A stretch of 64,000 nt of DNA from Paramagnetospirillum marisnigri (GCF_001650715.1 NZ_LWQT01000044.1:186001-250000), one strand, 5' to 3'. Counted from the stretch's first letter, positions 8,882 through 16,677 are shown. A program made the numbers and translations. The notes: generated by a model from the letters alone, not told the origin.

Positions 8882-10087
8882 ATGTTCCTGACCCTGTTCC
8901 TTGAGTTGCGCGACGCCAGGGTGCCGGTCACCCTCAAGGAATACCTCACCCTGATGGAGGCGCTGCAGGCCGGGGTGGCGGAGCTGTCGGTGGATACCTT
9001 CTATTATCTGGCGCGATCCTGCCTGGTGAAGGACGAGCGCAACCTGGACAAGTTCGACCGGGTGTTCGCCAAGGTATTCCAGGGGGTGCTGACCGAGTCC
9101 GATATCCTCAACGACGCCATCAAGGCCGCCATCCCCGAGGAATGGCTGCGCCGTCTGGCGGAAAAGCATCTGACCCCGGAGGAGATGGCCGAGATCAAGT
9201 CGCTGGGCGGCTTCGACAAGCTGATGGAGACCCTGAAGAAGCGGCTGGAGGAGCAGAAGGAGCGCCACCAGGGCGGTTCGAAATGGATCGGCACCGCCGG
9301 GACCTCGCCGTTTGGCGCCTATGGCTACAACCCCGAGGGCGTGCGTATCGGCCAGGCCGAATCCCGTCATCGCCGCGCCGTCAAGGTGTGGGACGAACGC
9401 GCCTTCCGCAATCTGGACGACGGCATCGAACTGGGCACCCGCAACTTCCGCATGGCGCTGCGCCGCTTGCGCAAATTCGCCCGGGAAGGCGCCGCCACCG
9501 AACTGGACCTGCCCGACACCATCCGCTCCACCGCGCGATCCGGCGGCATGCTCGACGTGCGGATGGTGCCCGAGCGCCACAACAAGGTGAAGGTGCTGCT
9601 GCTGCTCGATATCGGCGGCTCCATGGACGAGCATGTGCGGACCTGCGAGGAGCTGTTCTCGGCGGTGAAGTCCGAGTTCAAGCACCTGGAGCACTTCTAC
9701 TTCCACAACTGCCCCTATTCCGGCCTGTGGAAGGACAATCGCCGCCGCCACCAGGATGTCACCAACACCTGGGACGTCATCCACACCTATGGCTCGGACT
9801 ACAAGCTGATCTTCGTCGGCGACGCCGCCATGAGCCCCTACGAGATCACCGTGCCCGGCGGCGCGGTGGAGGAATGGAACGAGGAGGCGGGGGCGGTGTG
9901 GATGCAGCGCCTGCTGGCCCAGTGGCCCAGCGCCGTCTGGCTCAATCCGGCGCCGCAATCGCGCTGGCAGTGGACCCATTCCACCGGCATCCTGGCCCAG
10001 ATGATGGGCGGCCGCATGTTCCCCCTGACCCTGGAAGGCCTCGATGGCGCCATGCGCAGCCTCAATCGCGGCGGGGCGGCGCGCTGA
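8882..10087 (+). CDS. CoxE-like protein with von Willebrand factor A domain
   Basis: The 401-residue protein has an N-terminal helical half and a C-terminal VWA domain of the CoxE type. The MIDAS segment reads DIGGS at 243-247, so the first serine of the usual DxSxS is glycine, a variant that can still coordinate metal. CoxE-like proteins are partners of MoxR/CoxD ATPases. I take ATG 8882, two bases after the hemerythrin stop, because MFLTLFLELRDARVPVTLKEY is the normal family start; the frame open from 8804 would overlap hemerythrin. It is the last gene of the operon and converges on the sensor gene at 10094. Confidence 0.9.
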   Translation: MFLTLFLELRDARVPVTLKEYLTLMEALQAGVAELSVDTFYYLARSCLVKDERNLDKFDRVFAKVFQGVLTESDILNDAIKAAIPEEWLRRLAEKHLTPEEMAEIKSLGGFDKLMETLKKRLEEQKERHQGGSKWIGTAGTSPFGAYGYNPEGVRIGQAESRHRRAVKVWDERAFRNLDDGIELGTRNFRMALRRLRKFAREGAATELDLPDTIRSTARSGGMLDVRMVPERHNKVKVLLLLDIGGSMDEHVRTCEELFSAVKSEFKHLEHFYFHNCPYSGLWKDNRRRHQDVTNTWDVIHTYGSDYKLIFVGDAAMSPYEITVPGGAVEEWNEEAGAVWMQRLLAQWPSAVWLNPAPQSRWQWTHSTGILAQMMGGRMFPLTLEGLDGAMRSLNRGGAAR

Positions 10088-10093
10088 CCTGCG

Positions 10094-10555
10094 TCAGCGG
10101 GGCGGCGGTGGCCCTCCGCCCGGCGGCCCCGGCGGCCGCCATTGCGCCAGCTTGGCCCGGCCTTCCGGCGACATGCGGCTGGCGGTCTCGATCAGGGTGG
10201 CGGCCAGGGCCTCGTCGATCAGCTGACGTCCGGCGCGATTGACGTCGAAGGCGGCGCGCAGGGCGTCGGCGCTGAATTCCCGGGCCGCCAGGGCGGCCTT
10301 GATGCGCTCGGGCGCCTCGTGCTGGATGTCATGGCTGCGCTGGAAGGTCTCGGCATGGGCCGCGAACACCTCCAGCAGGATGGCGCCATCGGCGGGTGGC
10401 AAGCTGGCGGCGATCTGACGGGCGATCTCGATGGGCGGCGGTGGCGGGCCGGGGCGGTGCGGCGGCCGGGGATGCAGGGCGATCACCGTTGCCAGGAAGA
10501 CGTTCAGCGCCAGCGACAGCGGCAGACTCCAGCGGCGAATCAAGGTCAGGTCCAT
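10094..10555 (-). CDS. Membrane-anchored periplasmic sensor, CnrX/heavy-metal-resistance-like
   Basis: The 153-residue product has one N-terminal membrane segment (about residues 10-27), a proline-rich linker (PPPPP) and a helical periplasmic part, ending in a proline/glycine tail. This is the arrangement of CnrX/ZraP-type periplasmic metal sensors, and the histidine-containing stretch HAETFQRSHDIQH could supply ligands. The start at 10555 overlaps the preceding stop by one base (TGATG) and gives a sensible signal anchor; longer forms lack one. It is third in an operon with an ECF sigma factor and a small membrane protein. The ligand cannot be told from sequence. Confidence 0.65.
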   Translation of the reverse strand: MDLTLIRRWSLPLSLALNVFLATVIALHPRPPHRPGPPPPPIEIARQIAASLPPADGAILLEVFAAHAETFQRSHDIQHEAPERIKAALAAREFSADALRAAFDVNRAGRQLIDEALAATLIETASRMSPEGRAKLAQWRPPGPPGGGPPPPR

Positions 10556-10857
10556 CAGAATCCCGTCACCAGGGGAGAGGAATAGGCCAGAAGATCGGAT
10601 AATTGGGCGGGGCTTTCCGTTGTCTGCAGCCCCTGGCTCACCATCACGCCCAGCACCAGCGCGGCCATCATGGGCATGGCATAGCGGGGCTGGGGACTCA
10701 GGGCCGTCAGCCAATCGGACAGCCTGACCCAAGGAGAGGGAGAAGGCGGCCGCCTGTCGAGTCCGGCCAGCACCGCATCCAGGACCCGCTCGACCCGGTG
10801 GTCGGGAATGTCCAGCGGGGGGCGACTCCGCAAGCGCTCGGGATCATCCCAGCTCAT
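10555..10857 (-). CDS. Small single-span membrane protein, probable anti-sigma factor
   Basis: The 100-residue protein has a cytoplasmic N-terminal half with a helix around RVERVLDAVLAGLDRR, one membrane span at about 60-77 (AMPMMAALVLGVMVSQGL) and a short outer tail. It overlaps the sigma factor stop by four bases (ATGA) and the sensor start by one base. Size, topology and position match CnrY-type anti-sigma factors, which hold an ECF sigma factor at the membrane and are released by the sensor. There is no clear zinc-binding anti-sigma motif, so the role is inferred mainly from context. Confidence 0.6.
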   Translation of the reverse strand: MSWDDPERLRSRPPLDIPDHRVERVLDAVLAGLDRRPPSPSPWVRLSDWLTALSPQPRYAMPMMAALVLGVMVSQGLQTTESPAQLSDLLAYSSPLVTGF

Positions 10858-11456
10858 ATCAAGTCTCCACTGCCGGTGATGCCCCGGCGTTGCAACAGGT
10901 CCCTCAGGGCGCGCCGTCCCCTGACCAGCAGGGCTTCCAGCGCCGATACCGACAAATCCAGTACCCTGGCCGCCTCGGGCGCGCTCAGATCGCTGAAATA
11001 GTATAGCGCCAGGGCTTGCCGCTGTCTGGAGGGGATATCCGCCATGGCGGCGGCCAGAACCGCCTCGCGCTGGCGCCCCATGGCGTAGTCCACCCCGGCG
11101 ATGCCGGGATCGGCGGGGTCGCCCGCATCCTCCAGCGGGCTGAAGGGCGCCCGGCGCTTGCGGTCGAGGCAGGCGTTCAGCACCACCCGGTACAGCCAGG
11201 TTCCGAAGCTGGCCGGTCCATCCGCCCGCCATTTGGCCGCCAGGCTCCAGGTCTTCATGAAAGCGTCCTGCACGATCTCGTCCGCGTCGTCGGGGTTGCC
11301 GGTGATGCGCGTGGCCAGGGCAAGCATGGGGCGGGCGTGGCGGTCCATCAACTGGCGAAAGGCCGTGCGATCGCCGCGGGCGACAGCCTGCAGCAGCTTG
11401 TCGTCGCTGGTCTCCGTTCCGTGGCTCGTCTGCCCGTCCAAGCTTGTCGCGCGCAT
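10854..11456 (-). CDS. ECF-family RNA polymerase sigma factor
   Basis: The 200-residue protein has sigma region 2 at about residues 25-95 (DRTAFRQLMDRHARPML, DADEIVQDAFMKTW) and region 4 at about 140-190 (PSRQRQALALYYFSDLSAPE then an HTH). It would direct polymerase to a small stress regulon including its own operon. The linked small membrane protein and periplasmic sensor suggest membrane-tethered control as in CnrYXH. A divergent EF-hand gene starts 343 bases upstream and is a natural candidate target. No group number can be given without alignment. Confidence 0.92.
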   Translation of the reverse strand: MRATSLDGQTSHGTETSDDKLLQAVARGDRTAFRQLMDRHARPMLALATRITGNPDDADEIVQDAFMKTWSLAAKWRADGPASFGTWLYRVVLNACLDRKRRAPFSPLEDAGDPADPGIAGVDYAMGRQREAVLAAAMADIPSRQRQALALYYFSDLSAPEAARVLDLSVSALEALLVRGRRALRDLLQRRGITGSGDLI

Positions 11457-11799
11457 CTCACCCTTTCACGGCTCGGCGGCCGCGTTCCATGCGGCAAAAT
11501 TCGCCGAAACCCGGCAAAAATTGCCGGTGGCGGCAGATTCTTCCTGGTCGGACGGCGCCAAGGGTGGGTGTCCTGATGGGAAAAATCAGGTATTCCAATG
11601 GGTTGCTGTAGGTGGCCGTTCTGGCCCGGGCTTTGCGAGGCAGGCAATGAACAGCCATGCCCTGACTGCTATGGAGCATTGTAGCGTCCACGGCAATGTA
11701 AAATAAAACGAAATATTTTCGCATGTAATAATGCTTCTGCCTAGTGAAAGACAATGAAGTGCCATTTTATGGCAATGTCTTTACTAGTGGAGAACAATC
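11457..11799. other. AT-rich divergent intergenic region between sigma factor and EF-hand gene
   Basis: This 343-base stretch has no convincing gene and becomes clearly AT-rich at 11695-11800, unlike its surroundings. Visible elements are CGAAA-TAT-TTTCG (11709-11721), TGCCAT-TTT-ATGGCA (11760-11774), and two copies of GGCAATGT (11692-11699 and 11771-11778). A GGAGAAC ribosome site precedes the ATG at 11800. It must hold the promoters of both flanking genes; I could not fix a sigma70 or ECF promoter with confidence. Confidence 0.6.
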
Positions 11800-12705
11800 A
11801 TGCTGCACAGTATTGGCGAGCATGGGCAGGCGGCCTCAGCAAGCCTTAGAAAGCTTATCGGCAAGCTTGATACCAATTCTGACAACTCAGTCAGTCGCAG
11901 TGAATTTGTTGCTGGGCGTCCCCAGGATCAGTCCGAGGATCAGGCCGGGTCACTGTTCGACAGCCTGGATACCAGCTCCAGCGGTTCCCTCAGCCAGAAC
12001 GATCTTCTCAGCGCCTTTCAGCAGATGGCGGCAAGCATGGCCTCTGTCTTGATCCAGGCCCAGTCGGAGCAGGACACCCAGGCCGGCGATGGCGGCCGGG
12101 AGAAAGGCCGGCCCGACGCGTCCCAGATGTTCAGTGACCTGGACGTGGACGGCGACGGCAGCGTCACCCGCGAGGAATTCCTGGCCGGGCGGCCCGAGGA
12201 TGTGAGCGAAAGCCAGGCCTCGGCCTTCTTCGACAAGCTGGCCGGGAGCGATGCCACCAGCCTGACCGAGGACCAGTTCGCCGCAGCTCTGGAACAGGCT
12301 GAGCCTCCGCCTCCTCCCGGTGGCACCGGCCGGGCGGGAGGCCCGCCCGACGCGTCCCAGATGTTCAGTGACCTGGACGTGGACGGCGACGGCAACGTCA
12401 CCCGCGAGGAATTCCTGGCCGGGCGGCCCGAGGATGTGAGCGAAAGCCAGGCCTCGGCCTTCTTCGACAAGCTGGCCGGAACCGACGCCACCAGCCTGAC
12501 CGAGGATCAGTTCGCCGCCGCTCTGGAACAGGCGGGGCCTCCGCCATCGGCGGATGCCAGCCAGGCCAGCGCCACCGCCGATAGCCAGCCCTTGTCCGAG
12601 TCCCTGCTGCAACAGCTCCTGCAGGCGATTTCCTCCTATCAGGAGTCGGCCTATCGCAATGCAAACGCATCGTCATTGCTCCAGACCAGCTCCCTGACCG
12701 TCTGA
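11800..12705 (+). CDS. EF-hand calcium-binding protein with three repeat units
   Basis: The 301-residue acidic protein holds three repeats at about residues 16-76, 105-166 and 183-244. Each begins with an EF-hand loop (DTNSDNSVSRSE, then DVDGDGSVTREE, then DVDGDGNVTREE) followed by FxAGRPxDxSExQA and a second EF-like loop. That second loop is plausible in unit 1 (DTSSSGSLSQND) but degenerate in units 2 and 3. Units 2 and 3 are nearly identical in DNA. There is no signal peptide or membrane span; the low-complexity serine-rich tail suggests an extracellular or flexible protein. It resembles loosely defined EF-hand proteins sometimes named after XopAW, but function is unknown. It is divergent from the sigma factor operon. 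Confidence 0.8.
   Translation: MLHSIGEHGQAASASLRKLIGKLDTNSDNSVSRSEFVAGRPQDQSEDQAGSLFDSLDTSSSGSLSQNDLLSAFQQMAASMASVLIQAQSEQDTQAGDGGREKGRPDASQMFSDLDVDGDGSVTREEFLAGRPEDVSESQASAFFDKLAGSDATSLTEDQFAAALEQAEPPPPPGGTGRAGGPPDASQMFSDLDVDGDGNVTREEFLAGRPEDVSESQASAFFDKLAGTDATSLTEDQFAAALEQAGPPPSADASQASATADSQPLSESLLQQLLQAISSYQESAYRNANASSLLQTSSLTV
12111..12534 (+). repeat. Recent internal tandem duplication in the EF-hand gene
   Basis: The segment 12111-12300 recurs at 12345-12534, offset 234 bases (78 codons), with only a handful of differences, including a serine to asparagine change in the calcium loop. The near identity at synonymous positions means the duplication or a gene conversion is recent. Confidence 0.9.
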
Positions 12706-12854
12706 TCCCCCTTCGGATGGTCGCCCGCCCGCCGCGCCTCCCTGGCTTTTGGGATAGCGGCGGGCGGTGGGGTGGAGCGCATGGGTTGGGCCGGTGATGC
12801 GTGTAACCGTCATCAGGCACATCAACGAAGCCTCGTCTCAGAAGGAGAATCGCC

Positions 12855-13427
12855 ATGTCCATCAGTTCGGTCGGCGACAGGCCGTCCCCCCAGAGCCAGT
12901 TGCTAAGCTCTCTGCAAACCAATGGGCTGTCCGCCGAAAAGGCCAGTCAGATCAGCTCTGAAATCGATTCGGTGATCAAGTCGACCATGTCGTCCTCGGG
13001 CGGCTCGCGTCCTGATCCCGCCGATATCCGTTCCGCCATCGAGTCCAAGCTGAAAGAGGATATCGCGTCCGGGGAAATCAGCGAGGAGGAGGCCTCGTCC
13101 ATCCGCGCCACCCTGGATCAGTTCGAGCAGAAGATGAAAGCGGGCGGCCCACCGCCATCGGGCGAGGGCGAGGCCTCGACCTCCGAGGAAGAGGACACAT
13201 CGTCCAAGGAGGTGGAAAGCACCAAGGCCTCGACCGTCAACGGGGTCACCACCACCGTCACCACCTATACCGACGGGACCACCAGCACCAAGGTCACTTA
13301 TGACGACACCAACACCTCTGCCGCCGATGCCCTTCAGGAGTTGCTGAAGTCGTTGAGCGGGTCCAGTTCGTCGTCGGATTATCTCACCAAGTTGCTGTCG
13401 TCCGGCCTGGTCGACACCAAGGCCTGA
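12855..13427 (+). CDS. Serine/glutamate-rich protein of unknown function
   Basis: I do not recognise this 190-residue protein. It starts MSISSVGDRPSP, has two helical stretches (about residues 25-45 and 55-95, rich in Glu, Lys and Ser), an acidic proline-containing linker, a threonine-rich segment TTTVTTYTDGTTSTKVTY, and a serine-rich C-terminus. There is no cysteine, signal peptide or membrane span. AGAAGGAG precedes the ATG. It lies 149 bases behind the EF-hand gene on the same strand, and the compositional similarity of the two tails suggests related, perhaps secreted, low-complexity proteins. Proteins of this look are often encoded beside XopAW-like EF-hand genes. Confidence 0.65.
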   Translation: MSISSVGDRPSPQSQLLSSLQTNGLSAEKASQISSEIDSVIKSTMSSSGGSRPDPADIRSAIESKLKEDIASGEISEEEASSIRATLDQFEQKMKAGGPPPSGEGEASTSEEEDTSSKEVESTKASTVNGVTTTVTTYTDGTTSTKVTYDDTNTSAADALQELLKSLSGSSSSSDYLTKLLSSGLVDTKA

Positions 13428-13428
13428 C

Positions 13429-13650
13429 TCAGGTCAGGGCGGGTGCGGGGATCGGTTCCTCGTGCCCGTCCAGGCTCATTCCCCTGGATGCCAGGCGCAG
13501 GGCGCGGGTGCAGACGTCATGCTCGCCGCAAAGGCTGGCGCAGTTGCGGATGTCGTCGATCAGGCGCAGGCATTCGCCATAGCGTCCCTGGTCATACAGG
13601 CGCCGGGCCTCGGAAATCTGCGTCAGGCATTTGTAGGACGACCCGATCAT
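13429..13650 (-). CDS. Small protein of unknown function (73 residues)
   Basis: The frame has a good GGAGGAGG ribosome site just upstream of the ATG at 13650 and ends one base from the stop of the opposite gene. The product is helical, with three cysteines at residues 8, 37 and 41 or so (CLTQ, CASLCGEHDVC) and the repeat-like phrase RRLYDQGRYGECLRLIDD, which recalls a single TPR-like hairpin. No family is recognised. A terminator-like hairpin lies in its 5' region. Confidence 0.55.
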   Translation of the reverse strand: MIGSSYKCLTQISEARRLYDQGRYGECLRLIDDIRNCASLCGEHDVCTRALRLASRGMSLDGHEEPIPAPALT

Positions 13651-13672
13651 CCCCGCCTCCTCCGCCTGGTGG

Positions 13673-13713
13673 AAAAAAATCTAACATTTGCATCCCTGGC
13701 AAATTTTAGATTT
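13673..13713 (-). terminator. Strong hairpin with T tract on the minus strand
   Basis: A 15-base inverted repeat with one mismatch (13677-13691 and 13699-13713) has a 7-base loop. Read on the minus strand it is followed by a run of seven T residues (complement of 13673-13679). It sits 73 bases after the stop of the 67-residue gene and 23 bases before the start of the 73-residue gene, so it can serve as terminator of the first or leader attenuator of the second. Confidence 0.7.
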
Positions 13714-13785
13714 GTTTCCACAATTCAATCAGTTAGTGGGCCGATTCATCTGACGTTGGGAAATTGAAGCGTCAGGATCGGACCG

Positions 13786-13989
13786 CTAGACGGCCAGACC
13801 CGGTTCCGACAAGGCGGTGACCGAGTCGTAGAGCTGCTCTACCAGCACCCGGGCGATGCCGGGGGTCAGGGAGGTGTCATGGGCCAGCAGAACCGCGCGG
13901 GCGGTTTCCTGCTGTTCGGCGCAGGTCAGTCCCATCTGGCGCGCGGCGGCGATGGCATTGCCGATGATCGCGAAGAGTGAGCCGTTCAT
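13786..13989 (-). CDS. Small protein of unknown function (67 residues)
   Basis: The product begins MNGSLFAIIGNAIAAARQMGL and is largely helical, with a single cysteine in the phrase LTCAEQQETARAVLL. No domain is recognised. Only a weak GAGG ribosome site is present 7 bases before the ATG. It is probably transcribed on its own towards the hairpin at 13673-13713. The 199 bases upstream (13990-14188) show no gene; TACC-CTAA-GGTA lies near 14132 but I can assign no role. Confidence 0.45.
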   Translation of the reverse strand: MNGSLFAIIGNAIAAARQMGLTCAEQQETARAVLLAHDTSLTPGIARVLVEQLYDSVTALSEPGLAV

Positions 13990-14188
13990 GTGCTGCCTCG
14001 GATGACAAGGAGGTTTGCTCTGACAGGATAATCATCCGTCTTGCCGTCGCTGCTTGCCACCCGCGATCGGGAGTGATTTGTGTGGCAATGTGACAAAAGG
14101 CGCAGAAAGCAAGGGCGATAGCGCAAAGGCTTACCCTAAGGTATGAGGCGGCCTATCTTTTCGTATAGGAATTGTTTCGGGCGCCGCT

Positions 14189-14434
14189 CTATTTGACTTC
14201 GGCCAGCGTGGTGGTCAGATGGGTCCACAATTCCCCGTGTCGGCCGGCGCAATCCTGCCAATGGTCACAGGTTCTCAGATCGGCGCAGCGTTGACCGCCC
14301 TTGATCATGGCCCCAGCCTGAAACAAGGCCGCGCCGCCGATCAGACTGCCGATCTGCGTCGTCCGCTGTTCCAAACAGGCCTTGCCTTCGCTGTTGCTCA
14401 TGGCAGATCCGTGAATAACCACATAACGCATCAT
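14189..14434 (-). CDS. Small cysteine-containing protein of unknown function (81 residues)
   Basis: Four cysteines occur, three of them in the phrase CADLRTCDHWQDC, which could bind a metal. A glycine/alanine stretch (IGSLIGGAALFQAGAMI) lies before it and may be a weak membrane-associating helix. No family is recognised. An internal ATG at 14401 (MSNSEGKACLEQ) is an equally good start and would give 70 residues; neither has a strong ribosome site. It lies downstream of, and on the same strand as, phaB but beyond its terminator. Confidence 0.4.
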   Translation of the reverse strand: MMRYVVIHGSAMSNSEGKACLEQRTTQIGSLIGGAALFQAGAMIKGGQRCADLRTCDHWQDCAGRHGELWTHLTTTLAEVK

Positions 14435-14484
14435 GGCATGACCGGATGGGGTCAGCCATCGGGCGAACGACCTATGTTTGATAG

Positions 14485-14514
14485 AAAAAAGCCCTCCCCG
14501 TTCGGGGAGGGCTT
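14485..14514 (-). terminator. Rho-independent terminator of the pha operon
   Basis: On the minus strand an 11-base perfect stem (14489-14499 with 14504-14514, core GCCCTCCCC) with a 4-base loop is followed by six T residues (complement of 14485-14490). It lies 29 bases after the phaB stop. Confidence 0.9.
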
Positions 14515-14542
14515 GGTGCCGTGACGCCGGGCGTCGCGGAAT

Positions 14543-15265
14543 TTAGTACATGTGCTGGCCGCCGTTGACCGACAGGGTCGAGCCGGTGATGAAATCGGCG
14601 TCGTCGGCGATCAGGAACATGACGCAGCGCGCGATATCGTCGGCGCGGCCCAGGCGGCCGACCGGGATCTTGGCGATGATCTTTTCCAACACCGCCGGCG
14701 GCACCGCGCGGACCATGTCGGTATCGACATAGCCGGGAGCGATGGCGTTGACGGTGATGCCCTTGGCGGCGCCTTCCTGGGCCAGGGCCTTGGTGAAGCC
14801 ATGGATGCCCGACTTGGCGGCGGCATAGTTGACTTGGCCGTACTGGCCGGCCTGGCCGTTGATGGAGCCGATATTGACGATGCGGCCGAAGCCACGCTCG
14901 CGCATGGAATCGATGACCAGGCGCGCCATGTTGAAGCACGAGGTCAGGTTGGTGTGGATGACGTCTTCCCACATCTGGTAGGTCATGCGGTGCAGGACGC
15001 CGTCACGGGTGATGCCCGCGTTGTTGACCACGATCTCGACCGGGCCGTGGTCGGCGGTGATCTTGGCAATGGCGGCTTCGCAGGCGGGATAGTTGCCCAC
15101 GTCCCACTTCATGGAGGGAATGCCGGTTTCCTCGGTGAACTTGCGCGCGGCCTCGTCGTTGCCGCCGTAATTGGCGACAACCTTATAGCCGGCATTCTTC
15201 AGGGTCACCGAAATCTGGCGACCAATGCCGCGGGTGCCACCGGTCACAATAGCTAAACGCCCCAT
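14543..15265 (-). CDS. phaB: Acetoacetyl-CoA reductase
   Basis: The 240-residue short-chain dehydrogenase reduces acetoacetyl-CoA to (R)-3-hydroxybutyryl-CoA with NADPH, the second step of polyhydroxybutyrate synthesis. The cofactor loop TGGTRGIG is at 8-15 and the catalytic triad fits S134, Y147 and K151; the NNAGITRD segment is also typical. The ATG at 15265 is preceded by GAGGAG and opens directly on the Rossmann strand. The frame extends upstream to 15559, but that extension overlaps the 3' end of phaA and looks non-coding. It is last in phaC-phaA-phaB order. Confidence 0.96.
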   Translation of the reverse strand: MGRLAIVTGGTRGIGRQISVTLKNAGYKVVANYGGNDEAARKFTEETGIPSMKWDVGNYPACEAAIAKITADHGPVEIVVNNAGITRDGVLHRMTYQMWEDVIHTNLTSCFNMARLVIDSMRERGFGRIVNIGSINGQAGQYGQVNYAAAKSGIHGFTKALAQEGAAKGITVNAIAPGYVDTDMVRAVPPAVLEKIIAKIPVGRLGRADDIARCVMFLIADDADFITGSTLSVNGGQHMY

Positions 15266-15395
15266 GGGGTTCTCCTCTTTGCTTGTGTCTCCATCCGGCT
15301 CTGGTTGGGCTTGTTGGTCCGCCTGGCCGGTTTCCACCCGTGGGATAAGGTGGGGAGCCGCCGGGCGGGCGCGGCTCCCCTGGTTTTGGCTGTGA

Positions 15396-16568
15396 TCAGC
15401 GCTCGACGGCGAGGGCGATGCCCATGCCGCCACCGATGCACAGGGTGGCCAGACCCTTCTTGCCGCCACGCTTCTGCATCTCGTGCAGCAGGGTGACCAG
15501 CACGCGGGCGCCCGAAGCGCCGATGGGGTGGCCGATGGCGATGGCGCCACCGTTGACATTGACCTTCGAGGTATCCCAGCCCATGCCCTTGTTGACCGAA
15601 ATGGCCTGGGCGGCGAAGGCTTCGTTGGCTTCGATCAGGTCGAGGTCCTGGTGCTTCCAGCCGATCTTGGCCAGCAGCTTCTGCGAGGCAGGAACCGGGC
15701 CATAGCCCATGGTGTTGGGATCGACACCGGCGGTGGCCCAACCGGCGATGCGGGCCAGCGGGGTGATGCCGCGCTTGGCGGCTTCCTTGGCGGTCATCAA
15801 GACGGCGACGGCGGCGCCGTCATTGATGCCCGAGGCATTGGCGGCGGTGACGGTGCCGTCCTTCTTGAAGGCGGGCTTCGGCTTGGCGATGGCGTCCAGG
15901 GTGGCGCCGATACGGACGAACTCGTCGGTATCGAACACCTTTTCTTCCTTCTTCACCATGATGGTGACCGGAGTGATTTCGTCCTTGAAGCGGCCGGACT
16001 TGATGGCGGCCTCGGCCTTGTTCTGGGAGGCCACGGCGAATTCGTCCTGCTCGGCGCGGCTGATATTGAACTTCTCGGCCAGATTCTCGGCGGTGATGCC
16101 CATGTGGATGGGGCTGAAGGCGTCGGTCAGGCCGTCCCGGATCATGGTATCGGTGAATTCCAGCGATCCCATCTTCACGCCGTTGCGCAGGAAGGCGGAA
16201 TGCTGGGCGTTGGTCATGCTCTCCTGGCCGCCCGCCACCACGATATTGGCGTCGCCCAGCGCGATGGCCTGGAAGCCGAGCGCCACGGCGCGCAGGCCCG
16301 AGCCGCACAGCTGGTTGATGGCCATGGCGGTGGCGGTGTTGGGAATGCCCGCCTTGATGGCGGCCTGGCGGGCGGTGTTCTGGCCACAGCCGGCGGAAAG
16401 GATGTGACCCATCAGCACTTCGTCGACGGCCTCGGCCTCGACACCGGCGCGCTTCAGCGCTTCGCGGATCACGATTTCACCCAGCTGGGCCGCCTGGAAC
16501 CCCGACAGCGAACCGGAAAACGAGCCGATGGCGGTGCGGGTGGCGGCGGCAATAACGATATCGGTCAT
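15396..16568 (-). CDS. phaA: Acetyl-CoA C-acetyltransferase (beta-ketothiolase)
   Basis: The 390-residue thiolase condenses two acetyl-CoA to acetoacetyl-CoA. The acyl-accepting cysteine is C88 in NQLCGSG, and the second-half catalytic residues are H347 (GHPIGASG) and C377 (CIGGGMG). Length and motifs are those of biosynthetic thiolases. GAGGAG precedes the ATG at a somewhat long distance. The stop is 130 bases before the phaB start, a GC-rich spacer with no gene. It very likely supplies polyhydroxybutyrate synthesis given its neighbours, though it could also act in fatty acid or ketone metabolism. Confidence 0.96.
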   Translation of the reverse strand: MTDIVIAAATRTAIGSFSGSLSGFQAAQLGEIVIREALKRAGVEAEAVDEVLMGHILSAGCGQNTARQAAIKAGIPNTATAMAINQLCGSGLRAVALGFQAIALGDANIVVAGGQESMTNAQHSAFLRNGVKMGSLEFTDTMIRDGLTDAFSPIHMGITAENLAEKFNISRAEQDEFAVASQNKAEAAIKSGRFKDEITPVTIMVKKEEKVFDTDEFVRIGATLDAIAKPKPAFKKDGTVTAANASGINDGAAVAVLMTAKEAAKRGITPLARIAGWATAGVDPNTMGYGPVPASQKLLAKIGWKHQDLDLIEANEAFAAQAISVNKGMGWDTSKVNVNGGAIAIGHPIGASGARVLVTLLHEMQKRGGKKGLATLCIGGGMGIALAVER

Positions 16569-16608
16569 GAGCTTTGTGTCTCCTCGGTGGATCTTGATCC
16601 GCTCACTA

Positions 16609-16635
16609 GGGGCATTCCAAAAATGGAACCGCCCC
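16609..16635 (-). other. Imperfect hairpin between phaC and phaA
   Basis: GGGGC (16609-16613) pairs with GCCCC (16631-16635) and TTCCA (16615-16619) with TGGAA (16624-16628) around four A residues. There is no T run. It may be an mRNA processing or partial termination site between phaC and phaA. Confidence 0.4.
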
Positions 16636-16677
16636 TGGTGTCATACTGCTTCGGTCGGCCCCGATGCAACCGCCGTG

